NCBI GenBank assembly: GCA_965248545.1
Contig: OZ252110.1
Coordinates: forward strand, 806,001 to 870,000
Direction of reading: 5' to 3'
Origin: Alteromonas_E sp965248545
GTDB taxonomy: Bacteria > Pseudomonadota > Gammaproteobacteria > Enterobacterales > Alteromonadaceae
DNA: 64,000 nucleotides
A program made the translations under genes and the position numbers. Each line of letters begins with the position of its first letter. The first letter of the stretch is position 1. The notes under the pieces were generated by a model, which saw only the letters and a list, made by a program, of their open reading frames with translations, was not told where the DNA came from and ran no database searches. Of the stretch, positions 17,766 through 26,922 are shown piece by piece.

Positions 17766-18942
17766 TAGATATCCCCCTAAGGCGCAGATATTGAGTTAAT
17801 AAAATAGCAACGTGCAACACGATAAAGATGGCACTGACTTGCATTAAGCCTTGCCAACCTAGCAGTGCCAATAGTGCGCCAGCGCTGAGCGCCGCAACGG
17901 CCTGGCCACCAAATACCATAAAATCATGAATACCTTGGACTTTAAATCGCTCGCGCGGCTTATAACTGCGCGGCAATAGTACCGTTCCGGCGAGAAATAG
18001 GAGATTCCAGCCAAAGCCCAGCATGACAAGCGCTAACCAATATGACACCCAGGCAGCACCCAAAAAGCCAATCAACATGGTCGCTGTATACACTAACAGG
18101 CCACAAGTAATCACGCCCCGTACCCCCAAACGCATGATTAGCCAGGCATTGATGAATGAAGGTAAATACATCGCAATGATATGACTTTGAATCACCCATT
18201 TGGTCTGCTCCAAGCTAAAGTCATTCATCACATGCATATGCACTGGTGTTGCTGTCATGATAAAACTCATCAACGCAAAGCCAATCACAGATGTCGAAAC
18301 AGCAACAATAAATATTGGCTGACGAATGATCAGCCAGCGCGAGCGTGCAGACTCGACATGCTCCTCATCGCTGACCTGACTGTCTTCGACACGCATGAAT
18401 AACACAAGACACAGCACGCATGTGACTGCGACAAGCGCGAAACTACCGGTAAAAGGTCTGCTAAGTAAGGTCTGTCCCCAAGATGCCAGCTCAGGTCCCA
18501 AAACGGCTGCAACGAGTCCCCCCAGCAGCACTGTGGACGTTGCTTTGGCCGCCAACGCTGCGGGCGCCGACTCAATCGCAGCAAATCGGATTTGCTGAAA
18601 ACCCGCCACACAAAAGCCCATCACAAATGAGGCGCTTAAAAATAGGTAAAAATGCGCAATCGCGGTGGCAAATGCTGCCAGTAGCGCCCCGCTGGCCGCC
18701 ACGAAGGACGACAGCATAAATATTTTCCGTCGACCATAGCGACGCATTGCCCCGGTCAATGGCAGCACGCCGCAGGCGGTACCGACAATCATAAGGGCTA
18801 CTGGCAGTGTCGCTAGCGATTCTAGCGGAGCCAGTTCAGCGCCGACGATGCCGCCCGTCAACACCATGGTCGCCCCACCGCTCATTGCCAAAGCTTGGAT
18901 TAACGCTAATAACCATACTTGGGTTGGGAGAGAACGACTCAC
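17752..18942 (-). CDS. Major facilitator superfamily transporter
   Basis: A 396-residue protein with about 12 hydrophobic segments, and the MFS loop 2-3 signature seen as RRYGRRKIFMLSSF (about 66-79). A central hydrophilic linker (VEDSQVSDEEHVESARSR, about 190-207) separates the two six-helix bundles. Probably a proton-coupled exporter in the inner membrane; the substrate is unknown. Its start overlaps the upstream M17 peptidase gene by 4 nt and its end overlaps DUF1653 by 14 nt, which points to translational coupling. Confidence 0.9.
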   Translation of the reverse strand: MSRSLPTQVWLLALIQALAMSGGATMVLTGGIVGAELAPLESLATLPVALMIVGTACGVLPLTGAMRRYGRRKIFMLSSFVAASGALLAAFATAIAHFYLFLSASFVMGFCVAGFQQIRFAAIESAPAALAAKATSTVLLGGLVAAVLGPELASWGQTLLSRPFTGSFALVAVTCVLCLVLFMRVEDSQVSDEEHVESARSRWLIIRQPIFIVAVSTSVIGFALMSFIMTATPVHMHVMNDFSLEQTKWVIQSHIIAMYLPSFINAWLIMRLGVRGVITCGLLVYTATMLIGFLGAAWVSYWLALVMLGFGWNLLFLAGTVLLPRSYKPRERFKVQGIHDFMVFGGQAVAALSAGALLALLGWQGLMQVSAIFIVLHVAILLTQYLRLRGISNATN

Positions 18943-20504
18943 AAATAGTCAAAAGCGTAGGCGGCAGCTAAAGCGGCAACCGGTGCTGCTGTCGGTTTAC
19001 CGTGTTGCCAATCACTGTTTTCCACCCCGCTGCCCGCGATATCAACATGTGTATATGGCAGTGGCTTATCGCTGCCCTGATCATGTTGATCGAGGCCTGA
19101 TGCAATCGCCAAGAATGCCATTGGGAATTGATGGCCCCGCATTGTGCTGACTGATGGTGCGTTGTTAGATGACAAAACGTCATCCGCCTTACTGCGCGCT
19201 TTGATGAAGTCATAGTCTTCACGTCGACTTAACGATGGTTCGCCGCTGTCTGCCCACAGATGTCCCTTACTCACTAGGTTACTGGCGACCCCTGCCTGCT
19301 GTGCAGCACCGTTTTGAATGTAACCGGTGTAAGGTCCAAGCGCGATGGCTGCATGGCCAGTCAATGTAGCCACACTCAGCAACTCGGGTTGTGTTTGGGA
19401 TGGTTCGGCCAGAGCGAGTTCACGCAGGTGCGAAAGCACATCGGCCAGCACCATACGGCCCTCGGCATCGGTATTACCGACTCGGACGCGTTTGCCGGCA
19501 TGACCAGTGATGATTTCATCAGGTACAAAAGCTTCCTCGCCGATGCTATTGCGCACGACGCCCAGCTCAGCAACAACTTTTACATTAGCAGGTGCCAGTG
19601 CAGCTAGCGTGCGCATAAAACCAGCGACAGCAGCAGCGCCGCCTTTATCTCGACTCATTCCTGCCATATGTCCGCCTACTTTTAAGTCTGCACCGCCAGT
19701 ATCGAAGGTGATCCCTTTACCGGCCATAAAAACGGTCTTCTGAATGAGTCCACTGCCCTCGTAAGTCAGGCGCACGACTCTTGGCTGATGACGCGTCACG
19801 TTAACCGATGCCCGTGCGACGGCATGCAACAGCGGATAGTCTTGACGTAGCCGCGCATCGTCATCGATCACATCTACTGTTACGCCAGAATCGGCAAATG
19901 CAGTGACACAATAGTCGGCAAACTTGGGCGGCGCCATTCGTTCAGGTTCAGTACCGCAAAGGTCCCGCGCTAAACGTTTACCCAGTTCTATTGCGTGTAC
20001 GTGAGTACATTCACGATCACTTAGACCGACAACGCCAATTTCAGCGATCGTTTCAATTTCGGCTTCCGCATGATGCTCTCGCGCTTCAAGTGGCTGCCAC
20101 AACGCTTGCGCAACGCCTAAGTACGCGACTTCAATCGCTTTGCGATAATGTTCAGCTTGATAACTGAGGCTGACCATCAATAGGGGCTGTTTAACGCCCG
20201 CCGCCAGGGCGACTTGCGCGGCTTCTTTTGCCGCGTCAAAGACTCTTCTTACGTCGTCATAGTAGCGATTTACACTGCCAGTCGGTGAGAAAATTAGTCG
20301 ACCACCGGGCACGCTTTCACAAGGAATTAAAGTAGCCGCTTCACCGACGCGGCCATCAAGTTGCTTGTAATCATTGATAACGGTAGCGAGGCCACCAAGA
20401 TGCGCGTCATCAATCGCATCGCTAATAATAATTGCAGCATCAAATTGTGTTTGGGTTTGAACGTCTTGCAATGAGGATACAGCAATAGGGGTCGGTGCAG
20501 GCAT
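18939..20504 (-). CDS. M17 family leucyl aminopeptidase
   Basis: A 521-residue cytosolic metallopeptidase. The C-terminal catalytic domain has the two-metal motifs GKGITFDTGG (lysine and aspartate ligands) and NTDAEGRMVLAD (the M17 signature), and SRDKGG and DIAGSG at expected places. The N-terminal domain (1-170) is divergent. Products of this family release N-terminal residues from peptides. It is longer and more divergent than PepA (about 500 residues) and lies apart from pepA context. It begins 28 nt after dinB with no terminator seen, and overlaps the MFS gene by 4 nt. Confidence 0.9.
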   Translation of the reverse strand: MPAPTPIAVSSLQDVQTQTQFDAAIIISDAIDDAHLGGLATVINDYKQLDGRVGEAATLIPCESVPGGRLIFSPTGSVNRYYDDVRRVFDAAKEAAQVALAAGVKQPLLMVSLSYQAEHYRKAIEVAYLGVAQALWQPLEAREHHAEAEIETIAEIGVVGLSDRECTHVHAIELGKRLARDLCGTEPERMAPPKFADYCVTAFADSGVTVDVIDDDARLRQDYPLLHAVARASVNVTRHQPRVVRLTYEGSGLIQKTVFMAGKGITFDTGGADLKVGGHMAGMSRDKGGAAAVAGFMRTLAALAPANVKVVAELGVVRNSIGEEAFVPDEIITGHAGKRVRVGNTDAEGRMVLADVLSHLRELALAEPSQTQPELLSVATLTGHAAIALGPYTGYIQNGAAQQAGVASNLVSKGHLWADSGEPSLSRREDYDFIKARSKADDVLSSNNAPSVSTMRGHQFPMAFLAIASGLDQHDQGSDKPLPYTHVDIAGSGVENSDWQHGKPTAAPVAALAAAYAFDYL

Positions 20505-20532
20505 ATAGGATCCCAGTTATAGGTAATCAATT

Positions 20533-21630
20533 TTAGCGGTATTGTGCCTTTGGTTCTGCTGCAAACTCAAGTTGTTCTAACGGTAAATGCATTTGCCGCA
20601 TGGAATGATTAGTTGGCAGTCCGACATGTAAACCGACTAAGCGGATACCACGCCCACGGCTTCGTTCGAATGCTTCATGCATCAATTCTCGAAAATAGTC
20701 CTTTTGCAGAATCCCAGTTCGATGCTCAACCGTGGTCTGTTGGAAATCGCTGAACTTGAGTTTGACCCCTTGAGAGCTGATCCGCTCCGAGCCATTATTA
20801 CTTTTTAGCAGGCGGGCATGCAGACTTTCATAGAGCTTATCTGCAATGGCGAGGCAATCTTCAAGACTCTCAATATCTTGTGCTAACGTGCGCTCAACCC
20901 CAACTGATTTGCGCTGCCGCTCGGTGCTCAATTCTCGATCATCAATAGCATGACTGCGGCTCCAAAGCACAGGGCCGAATTTACCGAACTGTTTGACCAA
21001 GCGATCAAGCGGATATTGCCGTACATCTTTACACGTATGCAGGCCGAGGCGGTGAAGCTTTTCTATCGTCACTTTACCCACACCGGGGATCTTGCGCAGC
21101 GGCAAACGCTGGACAAACTCATCCAATTTTTCCGGTGTTATTACGCACAGACCATCCGGTTTGTTTTCATCACTGGCGATTTTGGCAACAAATTTAAGAG
21201 GTGCAACGCCTGCAGATGCCGTTAGCCCAAGTTCTTGTTTGATGGCTCGCCTTATATCCTCAGCAATCAGGGTCGCACTACCACCATGCAGCGTGCAGTG
21301 CGAGACATCTAAATAGGCTTCATCTAATGACAAAGGCTCAATAATGTCCGTATAACGCGTGAATATGGCCCTAATCTGCTTTGAAACCTCAACGTAAACG
21401 TCCATGCGCCCCTTGAGCAGCTTCAAATCAGGACATAGCCGCAATGCGTGCGCGGTCGCCATGGCTGAGCGCACGCCAAATTGACGGGCGGGATAGTTGC
21501 ACGTGCTAATCACCCCGCGCCGATCAGAGCTGCCGCCAATCGCGATTGGGATATTGATCAAACTCGGATCGTCACGCATCTCAACAGCTGCATAAAAACA
21601 GTCCATATCGACGTGAATAAACTTTCTCAT
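20533..21630 (-). CDS. dinB: DNA polymerase IV (Y-family translesion polymerase)
   Basis: A 365-residue protein starting MRKFIHVDMDCFYAAVEMRD, with the first metal aspartates in HVDMDCFYA and the second motif SLDEAYLDVS, which carries the catalytic Asp-Glu. Palm, fingers and thumb extend to about 230 (the HhH region reads PLRKIPGVGKVTIEKL), followed by the little-finger domain. It copies past DNA lesions without proofreading. Length equals the E. coli enzyme (351) within the family range. A consensus LexA box lies 15 nt upstream, so SOS induction is expected. Confidence 0.97.
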   Translation of the reverse strand: MRKFIHVDMDCFYAAVEMRDDPSLINIPIAIGGSSDRRGVISTCNYPARQFGVRSAMATAHALRLCPDLKLLKGRMDVYVEVSKQIRAIFTRYTDIIEPLSLDEAYLDVSHCTLHGGSATLIAEDIRRAIKQELGLTASAGVAPLKFVAKIASDENKPDGLCVITPEKLDEFVQRLPLRKIPGVGKVTIEKLHRLGLHTCKDVRQYPLDRLVKQFGKFGPVLWSRSHAIDDRELSTERQRKSVGVERTLAQDIESLEDCLAIADKLYESLHARLLKSNNGSERISSQGVKLKFSDFQQTTVEHRTGILQKDYFRELMHEAFERSRGRGIRLVGLHVGLPTNHSMRQMHLPLEQLEFAAEPKAQYR

Positions 21631-21644
21631 GCCTTATACTAGAG

Positions 21645-21660
21645 CTGTATGTATACACAG
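21645..21660. promoter_or_regulatory. LexA (SOS) box upstream of dinB
   Basis: The 16-bp site is CTGTATGTATACACAG, matching the gammaproteobacterial LexA consensus CTGT-N8-ACAG exactly at both half-sites with an AT-rich centre. It lies 14 nt before the dinB start codon, overlapping the expected transcription start region. Confidence 0.88.
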
Positions 21661-21743
21661 TATTGTGAACTGTTCCCTGCTTGATTGCAACTTCAACGGT
21701 TAGGCTGCTCGCAGAGGACAATACTGAGGTTGGTTGAGTACTA

Positions 21744-23375
21744 TCAGTCTTGCGCGACGCTAATCTTATTCTTGCCGTGGTGTTTGGAGTAATACAGTGC
21801 TTTATCCGCTTTAAGCAACAGACTCCTGGTGGAATCTCCAGCCGCATAACTGGCGATGCCACCGCTCACAGTAAACTGGATAGTAGCGTTTGTCTCATCA
21901 CCAATGACCTTAATGTCAGCGATACGCTCGCGAAACCGCTCAGCAAATTGGAGCCCTTCAGTTGCGGAAGTATGAGTAAATAGGATAGCAAACTCTTCGC
22001 CGCCAAAACGGCAGATAAGATCACTTTGTCGCGCGAGTGTTTGGCACGTATCGGCAAGTTTCTTTAAAACACGATCGCCAGTTGGATGACCATAGGTATC
22101 ATTGATGTGCTTGAAGTCATCAATATCAAACAATAGTAACGTTAGTGCCTCTGCATATCTTTCCGTACGTGCAAGCTCCTCTTCGAAAAGCGCAAAAAAC
22201 GAACGCCGATTTAATAGGCCGGTTAACGGATCGCGCCGCGCTTGTTCCGCATAATTCTGCTCTGACGTGCGCACCCGCTGAAGTGTTTCCTGTAAGGCTG
22301 ATTCAATCCGTAGGAGTTCTTTATTATTATTGTGCAACCACCGAACAATCAGTAAAAACGCGATAGCAAAAACGCCAATACAAAATGGTATCACTATCCA
22401 TAATTTCAGTTGATATGCAGCAAGCTCATCCTCGATCCCTTCAATGCGTATTTCCCACTGCCTTCCGTACAGGGATACCACTTCCATATTTGACTCGATT
22501 GTGGAAGACGCTGTGCTATTTGTATCTGGCCAGTGAAAACACACTTCGGGACAACTTTGATCAGCGATTTCTACTCGGTATCCCTGTTTTTTGAGTGCGT
22601 TTAGCTCTTCAGCTAACAACGCCTCTAGGGCATAGACACCCGCGATATAACCCTTTATTTTCTGCTTTCTCAATTGTGGCGACTTAGGAATAATTGCGTC
22701 TTGAAACACCGGCAAGGTCACGGCAAATCCCAGCGGACCACTCGTCTCTTCCTGAGATAAAACCACATTAAAAAGCTGGGACATACGGGCCTGTCCATAA
22801 TCACGCGCCTGCCACTTGGACTCCATGCGCTCTTCTGACCACGCTAGATCCAAGCCTGTTGTATCGATTGCAGGTGTATTTGACACCATAAACAGCACTG
22901 GAACATGCTCTTCACGATCAGTGGCTGGCACAGTGTTACCACTGCTGTCCATTTCCCACAATTTGAATTCAGGAAAGATATGCTCCTGTACATAAGCTTC
23001 GAATGACGATCGCTCTTGCGATTTTACGATAGGCTGCCACTCAATGACGAGCCAGTTAGCCGAATCCCCTAAATACTCTAATGTATAGCTTTGAAATTGT
23101 TCAAAGTTAGGGTTTTCATCAAACGCGACAATCAGTGATACCCCTCGAAGGTTCTCAACTGCAGCCTGAATACGTTCAATCGCTCTCAGTGAAAAATCAG
23201 CCAATATCACTTCTAAATTTTTTTGTTCTTCAAGCTGCTGTTTATTTTTTAGAAACGTATGCGAGAAAAATATCAGGAACAGAAAAAATATCGTGGCTGC
23301 AGCGATGAAAGCTCGATATGCGGCGTTGTCCGTTAACCTCAACTGTCTGTCCTTTTTTCTTATGCGCTGATACAA
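21744..23375 (-). CDS. CHASE-domain diguanylate cyclase
   Basis: A 543-residue protein. TM1 (about 20-42) and TM2 (about 313-336) bracket a periplasmic CHASE domain (about 85-290), recognisable by LRGVSLIVAFDENPNFEQF, WLVIEWQPIV and the PVLFMVSNTP stretch. After a short helical linker comes the GGDEF domain: DPLTGLLNRRSF, DIDDFKHINDTYGH and an active-site GGEEF at about 448-452. The RQSD five residues earlier is an intact product-inhibition site. It should make c-di-GMP in response to a small extracellular ligand, with feedback control. Opposite in expected output to the EAL-containing protein at 4.8-7.6 kb. Confidence 0.94.
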   Translation of the reverse strand: MYQRIRKKDRQLRLTDNAAYRAFIAAATIFFLFLIFFSHTFLKNKQQLEEQKNLEVILADFSLRAIERIQAAVENLRGVSLIVAFDENPNFEQFQSYTLEYLGDSANWLVIEWQPIVKSQERSSFEAYVQEHIFPEFKLWEMDSSGNTVPATDREEHVPVLFMVSNTPAIDTTGLDLAWSEERMESKWQARDYGQARMSQLFNVVLSQEETSGPLGFAVTLPVFQDAIIPKSPQLRKQKIKGYIAGVYALEALLAEELNALKKQGYRVEIADQSCPEVCFHWPDTNSTASSTIESNMEVVSLYGRQWEIRIEGIEDELAAYQLKLWIVIPFCIGVFAIAFLLIVRWLHNNNKELLRIESALQETLQRVRTSEQNYAEQARRDPLTGLLNRRSFFALFEEELARTERYAEALTLLLFDIDDFKHINDTYGHPTGDRVLKKLADTCQTLARQSDLICRFGGEEFAILFTHTSATEGLQFAERFRERIADIKVIGDETNATIQFTVSGGIASYAAGDSTRSLLLKADKALYYSKHHGKNKISVAQD

Positions 23376-23521
23376 AGATAGTTGAATGTATTTAGACTAT
23401 CAAAGCCAACGGGCTGGATAAACAACGTCACGATTGTCTGTAATGACGTGTATTTGATGACAAAATAGTATTTATCTTCTAGCCTCAAGTTATCCCGTAT
23501 AGCAATCCATAGTGAAAAACC

Positions 23522-24244
23522 TTGAGTGTACTTATAGCCCTGATGGCACTGACTCTGAATACACAAGATACTGAGTCAACGTTAGCGGCCTCACCGATTG
23601 TTCACCTATGCACCGAGGTGACCAGACATGATGAACTGCGCTCAACGATAACGCGCAGTCATCAAACACAGATAAAACTAGCCGCACAACAAAGTCTTCT
23701 GCAGATCAATTTCCATCGGACTGCATGGAATCGATGCATCAAAGAAACCATGGAGGGTAAATTCGATGGTTTATACGCATTATTTTGGACGCCCGAACGG
23801 GCGCAATTTCTCGCCTTTCCCAAGGGCGCAGAATCAGATACCAATACAGTGCGATTGCGCCAAGCCAGTTTCTATTTTTTCGAAAATGTCGAAAGACCAC
23901 TCGATATAAACAATTTGCGTTTTGGCATTGGTGCGCCACTCGGTTATGTGGCCTACGACTATTTGCGCGAACAAAATCTACTTTCCCCAATCGATTATGA
24001 CCTCGAGGAAGGTATGAAAATGCTTGGCCAACAGAAGCTAGACGCATACCTCGTTGGCGAACAGCTCGGAAACCAAGTCATTCAATCATTAGGGCTAGAC
24101 GAACAAATACAGAAGAGGATGCCAGCATTTCTGATCAAAGACTTACATGTGGCATTCAATCAAGCGAGTTACAACCGCTTTGAATCAAAAATTGAAGCCT
24201 TTTGGGCGCAGTTAGAAGAACTGCGGGCGACCGCCAAATATTGA
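23522..24244 (+). CDS. Periplasmic solute-binding protein, family 3-like
   Basis: A 240-residue protein of the SBP_bac_3 type: LAAQQSLLQINFHRTAWNRC, EGKFDGLYALFWTPER, a hinge, then LRFGIGAPLGYVAYDYLRE. The frame opens at TTG 23522 (in-frame stop just upstream); an ATG 21 nt later (23543) is an alternative. The N-terminus is hydrophobic but short for a signal peptide, so export depends on which start is used. No transport partner adjoins. It lies between the CHASE cyclase (divergent) and nqrM (convergent). Possibly a sensory partner of the cyclase, which is speculation from position. Confidence 0.75.
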   Translation: MSVLIALMALTLNTQDTESTLAASPIVHLCTEVTRHDELRSTITRSHQTQIKLAAQQSLLQINFHRTAWNRCIKETMEGKFDGLYALFWTPERAQFLAFPKGAESDTNTVRLRQASFYFFENVERPLDINNLRFGIGAPLGYVAYDYLREQNLLSPIDYDLEEGMKMLGQQKLDAYLVGEQLGNQVIQSLGLDEQIQKRMPAFLIKDLHVAFNQASYNRFESKIEAFWAQLEELRATAKY

Positions 24245-24295
24245 AATACAATCGATCCACACTCAATGTGTGGCATACAGAGTTGATGGGATAAC

Positions 24296-24315
24296 GGCCT
24301 GAGAGAACCCAGGCC
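24296..24315. terminator. Hairpin between convergent genes, weak terminator candidate
   Basis: GGCCTG, an 8-nt loop and CAGGCC, between the stops of the binding-protein gene and nqrM. Only GCGTTTT follows, so function as an intrinsic terminator is uncertain. Confidence 0.4.
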
Positions 24316-24330
24316 ATTGAAGGCGTTTTA

Positions 24331-24564
24331 CTAGATTATTTTATCTTTTTGCCACTCAGCGATCTTCGCCTGACGCGCTTCCTCTCGGGCCATGCGCGCC
24401 TTCTTCCGATCACAAGGTTCTGGACAGTCACACGCTTTTTCAATTCCCAACGCGCCCAGACCACCACAGCTCCCGGAAATCGTTTTCCGCTGAACAATAT
24501 AGCCAACAGCCATCGCGCTGACCATGGCGATAAAAAATACAAACGCTAGAACAAAGGTACTCAT
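24331..24564 (-). CDS. nqrM: Na+-NQR maturation protein NqrM
   Basis: A 77-residue protein: one N-terminal membrane helix (about 3-25), then four cysteines in SGSCGGLGALGIEKACDCPEP plus the CDRKK motif, and a charged amphipathic tail. This is the NqrM (former DUF539) pattern, a small membrane protein needed with ApbE for building Na+-NQR, possibly by delivering iron to the NqrD/NqrE site. It follows apbE by 20 nt and is the last gene of the locus. Confidence 0.95.
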   Translation of the reverse strand: MSTFVLAFVFFIAMVSAMAVGYIVQRKTISGSCGGLGALGIEKACDCPEPCDRKKARMAREEARQAKIAEWQKDKII

Positions 24565-24584
24565 AGTTTTTACTCAATACTTAT

Positions 24585-25610
24585 TCAGTTGGCCAAAACA
24601 ACATTGACGCGTTGTTCAAAAGCACTGGATTTCCACTCTACAAATTCATCACCTTGTTTGGTGATCATAAACACTGCGATGTCATTCAATTCTGCTAACG
24701 CTTTCGCTTTATCAGTTCCCATCACATTGAGTGCTGTAGCCAAGCCATCTGCTGTCATTGCAGATGGGTGAATCACTGACACAGATACTAAATTATGTGT
24801 AATCGGATAGCCATTAGAAGGATCAATCAGATGCGAATAACGTATGCCTTCTTGCTCGTAGTAATTGCGGTAATCACCCGAAGTAGCGATGGCGTTATCA
24901 CCAATCTCTATCACATTCTGCATTACTCGTTCATTAGAAACGGGTTTTTCTATCGCAATGCGCCATTGTTGACCGCTCAGCTTGCTGCCGGCAACACGCA
25001 TTTCTCCGCCTATTTCAACCAAATAGCTGCCCAGTCCTTGTGCTTCCAACAATTGTGCAACTGCATCGACACCGTAACCTTTGGCGATAGTACTCAAATC
25101 AATGTAGAGCGATGGTTCGTATTTGATTACCGCATCTTGGGTCAATTCGAGTTTATCAATGCCTACCTTAGCGAGGGTCTCCAACACGAGCGCTTCGGTC
25201 GGAATCACCTCCGGGCGTTTGCTAGGACCAAAACCCCATAGGTTCACTACTGGCCCCACTGTTACATCTAATGCCCCATCGGTTAAGCGAGCAAGACGGA
25301 CCGCTTCGCTAATAACCAAATGCGTCTCAGCAGAAAGTCCAAAAGGCTCAGAGGTCTGGTGCTGGTTGAGCAATGAAAGTTCAGACTGCGGATCATACGT
25401 CGACATCAACGCATTTACTCGAATCAGCGTTTCATCTATTTGGCTATGTAATTGCTTGTCATCGATAGTCTCTGACGGTGCGTATTTTACATTATAAGTT
25501 GTCCCCATCGTTGCGCCTTGTAAATGCACTTCGACAGGTTGTCGTTCTGCACAGCCAGCTAACCACGACAACAGCAGGACTACAGAAAAAAGAATACTTA
25601 ACTTTTTCAT
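24585..25610 (-). CDS. apbE: FAD:protein FMN transferase ApbE
   Basis: A 341-residue protein with a lipoprotein signal (lipobox LAGC at about 17-20). It links FMN through phosphoester bonds to threonine residues of NqrB and NqrC. Family motifs: MGTTYNVKY, LMSTYDPQSELS, VTVGPVVNLWGFG, IDLSTIAKGYGVD (flavin-binding) and the DPSNGYPI/ADGLATAL metal region. It lies 61 nt after nqrF, past a terminator, so it may have its own promoter or come from read-through. NqrB carries DGYSGAT and NqrC DALSGAT, the expected target sites. Confidence 0.96.
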   Translation of the reverse strand: MKKLSILFSVVLLLSWLAGCAERQPVEVHLQGATMGTTYNVKYAPSETIDDKQLHSQIDETLIRVNALMSTYDPQSELSLLNQHQTSEPFGLSAETHLVISEAVRLARLTDGALDVTVGPVVNLWGFGPSKRPEVIPTEALVLETLAKVGIDKLELTQDAVIKYEPSLYIDLSTIAKGYGVDAVAQLLEAQGLGSYLVEIGGEMRVAGSKLSGQQWRIAIEKPVSNERVMQNVIEIGDNAIATSGDYRNYYEQEGIRYSHLIDPSNGYPITHNLVSVSVIHPSAMTADGLATALNVMGTDKAKALAELNDIAVFMITKQGDEFVEWKSSAFEQRVNVVLAN

Positions 25611-25621
25611 TCTACTCTCGC

Positions 25622-25650
25622 AAAAAAAGAGGGCTTAAAGCCCCCTTTTC
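25622..25650 (-). terminator. Rho-independent terminator after nqrF
   Basis: Read on the minus strand, GGGGGC-type stem AGGGGGCTTTAAGCCCT is followed by seven T's (25623-25629 as A's on +). It would end the nqrABCDEF transcript and separate it from apbE-nqrM. Confidence 0.75.
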
Positions 25651-25671
25651 CAAAACACAATACCGTCAGGA

Positions 25672-26904
25672 TTAGCCACCGAAGTCATCCAACATGATGT
25701 TTTCATCCTCAACACCGAGGTCTTTCAGCATGTTGATGACAGCAGCGTTCATCATTGGTGGTCCACACATATAGAACTCACAATCTTCTGGCGCTGGGTG
25801 ATCCTTCAAGTAGTTCTCAAGCAATACTTGGTGGATGAAGCCTGTGTAGCCTTCCCAGTTATCTTCTGGTTGTGGGTCAGACAGCGCGACGTGCCAATTA
25901 AAGTTGTCATTCTCTTCTTGCAGCATGTCGAAATCTTCAACGTAGAACATTTCGCGCAAAGAACGAGCACCATACCAGAACGTGATCTTCCGATCAGTCT
26001 TGATGCGGCGTAACTGGTCAAAGATATGTGAACGCATTGGCGCCATACCTGCACCACCGCCAACAAATACCATTTCAGCATCAGTTTCTTTAGCGAAGAA
26101 CTCACCAAATGGACCTGAGATAGTGACCTTGTCACCTTCTTTTAAGCTCCAAATAAACGAGCTCATTTTACCTGCTGGCAGACTAAGATTATTCGGCGGA
26201 GGCGTCGCGATACGGACGTTCAGCATGATAATCCCTTCTTCTTCGGGGTAGTTTGCCATTGAATACGCACGAATAGTTTCGTCATCTACTTTAGATTCAA
26301 TATCAAAGAATCCGAAACGCTCCCAATCACCGCGGTACTCTTCTGGAATATCGAAGTCTTTGTACTTAACGTGGTGCGGTGGAGCCTCAATTTGGATATA
26401 ACCACCCGCGCGGAATGGCACGCTCTCGCCGTCAGGAATCGCCAATTTAAGCTCTTTAATGAAGGTTGCTTCATTGTTGTTTGACACAACTTCGCAATCC
26501 CACTTTTTGATCCCAAAGACTTCTTCAGGCAATTCAATCTTCATGTCTTGTTTAATGTTAACCTGACATGACAAACGGCAACCTTCACGCGCTTCACCTT
26601 TGGTGATGTGATCAAGTTCAGTAGGCAAGATTTCCCCGCCACCGTCTTTCACGTCAACACGGCACTGACCACACGAACCACCACCACCACATGCTGATGA
26701 TACAAAGATACCTGCATCAGCCAAAGCACCGAGTAGTTTGCTGCCTGGTTCAGCTGTAAGAACTTTATCAGGATCATTATTGATCATGATTTTTACGTCA
26801 CCGCTAGGGACTAGCTTTGACTTCGCAAACATGATGATAAACACCAAGGCGAGAACGATGGCGATAAACATGCCAACGCCAAGGTAAATTTCAACTTGAT
26901 TCAT
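25672..26904 (-). CDS. nqrF: Na+-NQR subunit F (NADH dehydrogenase, FAD and 2Fe-2S)
   Basis: A 410-residue protein. One N-terminal membrane helix (about 5-27), then a ferredoxin-like domain with the 2Fe-2S cysteines in SSACGGGGSCGQCRVDV and a fourth cysteine in CRLSCQV. The ferredoxin-reductase part binds FAD (RAYSMANYPEE) and NADH (VGGGAGMAPMRSH, CGPPMMNAAV). It takes electrons from NADH into the complex. The C-terminal DDFGG is usual for the subunit. Last gene of nqrABCDEF, 18 nt after nqrE. Confidence 0.98.
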   Translation of the reverse strand: MNQVEIYLGVGMFIAIVLALVFIIMFAKSKLVPSGDVKIMINNDPDKVLTAEPGSKLLGALADAGIFVSSACGGGGSCGQCRVDVKDGGGEILPTELDHITKGEAREGCRLSCQVNIKQDMKIELPEEVFGIKKWDCEVVSNNNEATFIKELKLAIPDGESVPFRAGGYIQIEAPPHHVKYKDFDIPEEYRGDWERFGFFDIESKVDDETIRAYSMANYPEEEGIIMLNVRIATPPPNNLSLPAGKMSSFIWSLKEGDKVTISGPFGEFFAKETDAEMVFVGGGAGMAPMRSHIFDQLRRIKTDRKITFWYGARSLREMFYVEDFDMLQEENDNFNWHVALSDPQPEDNWEGYTGFIHQVLLENYLKDHPAPEDCEFYMCGPPMMNAAVINMLKDLGVEDENIMLDDFGG

Positions 26905-26922
26905 ACCTATGACCTGCCCTTA

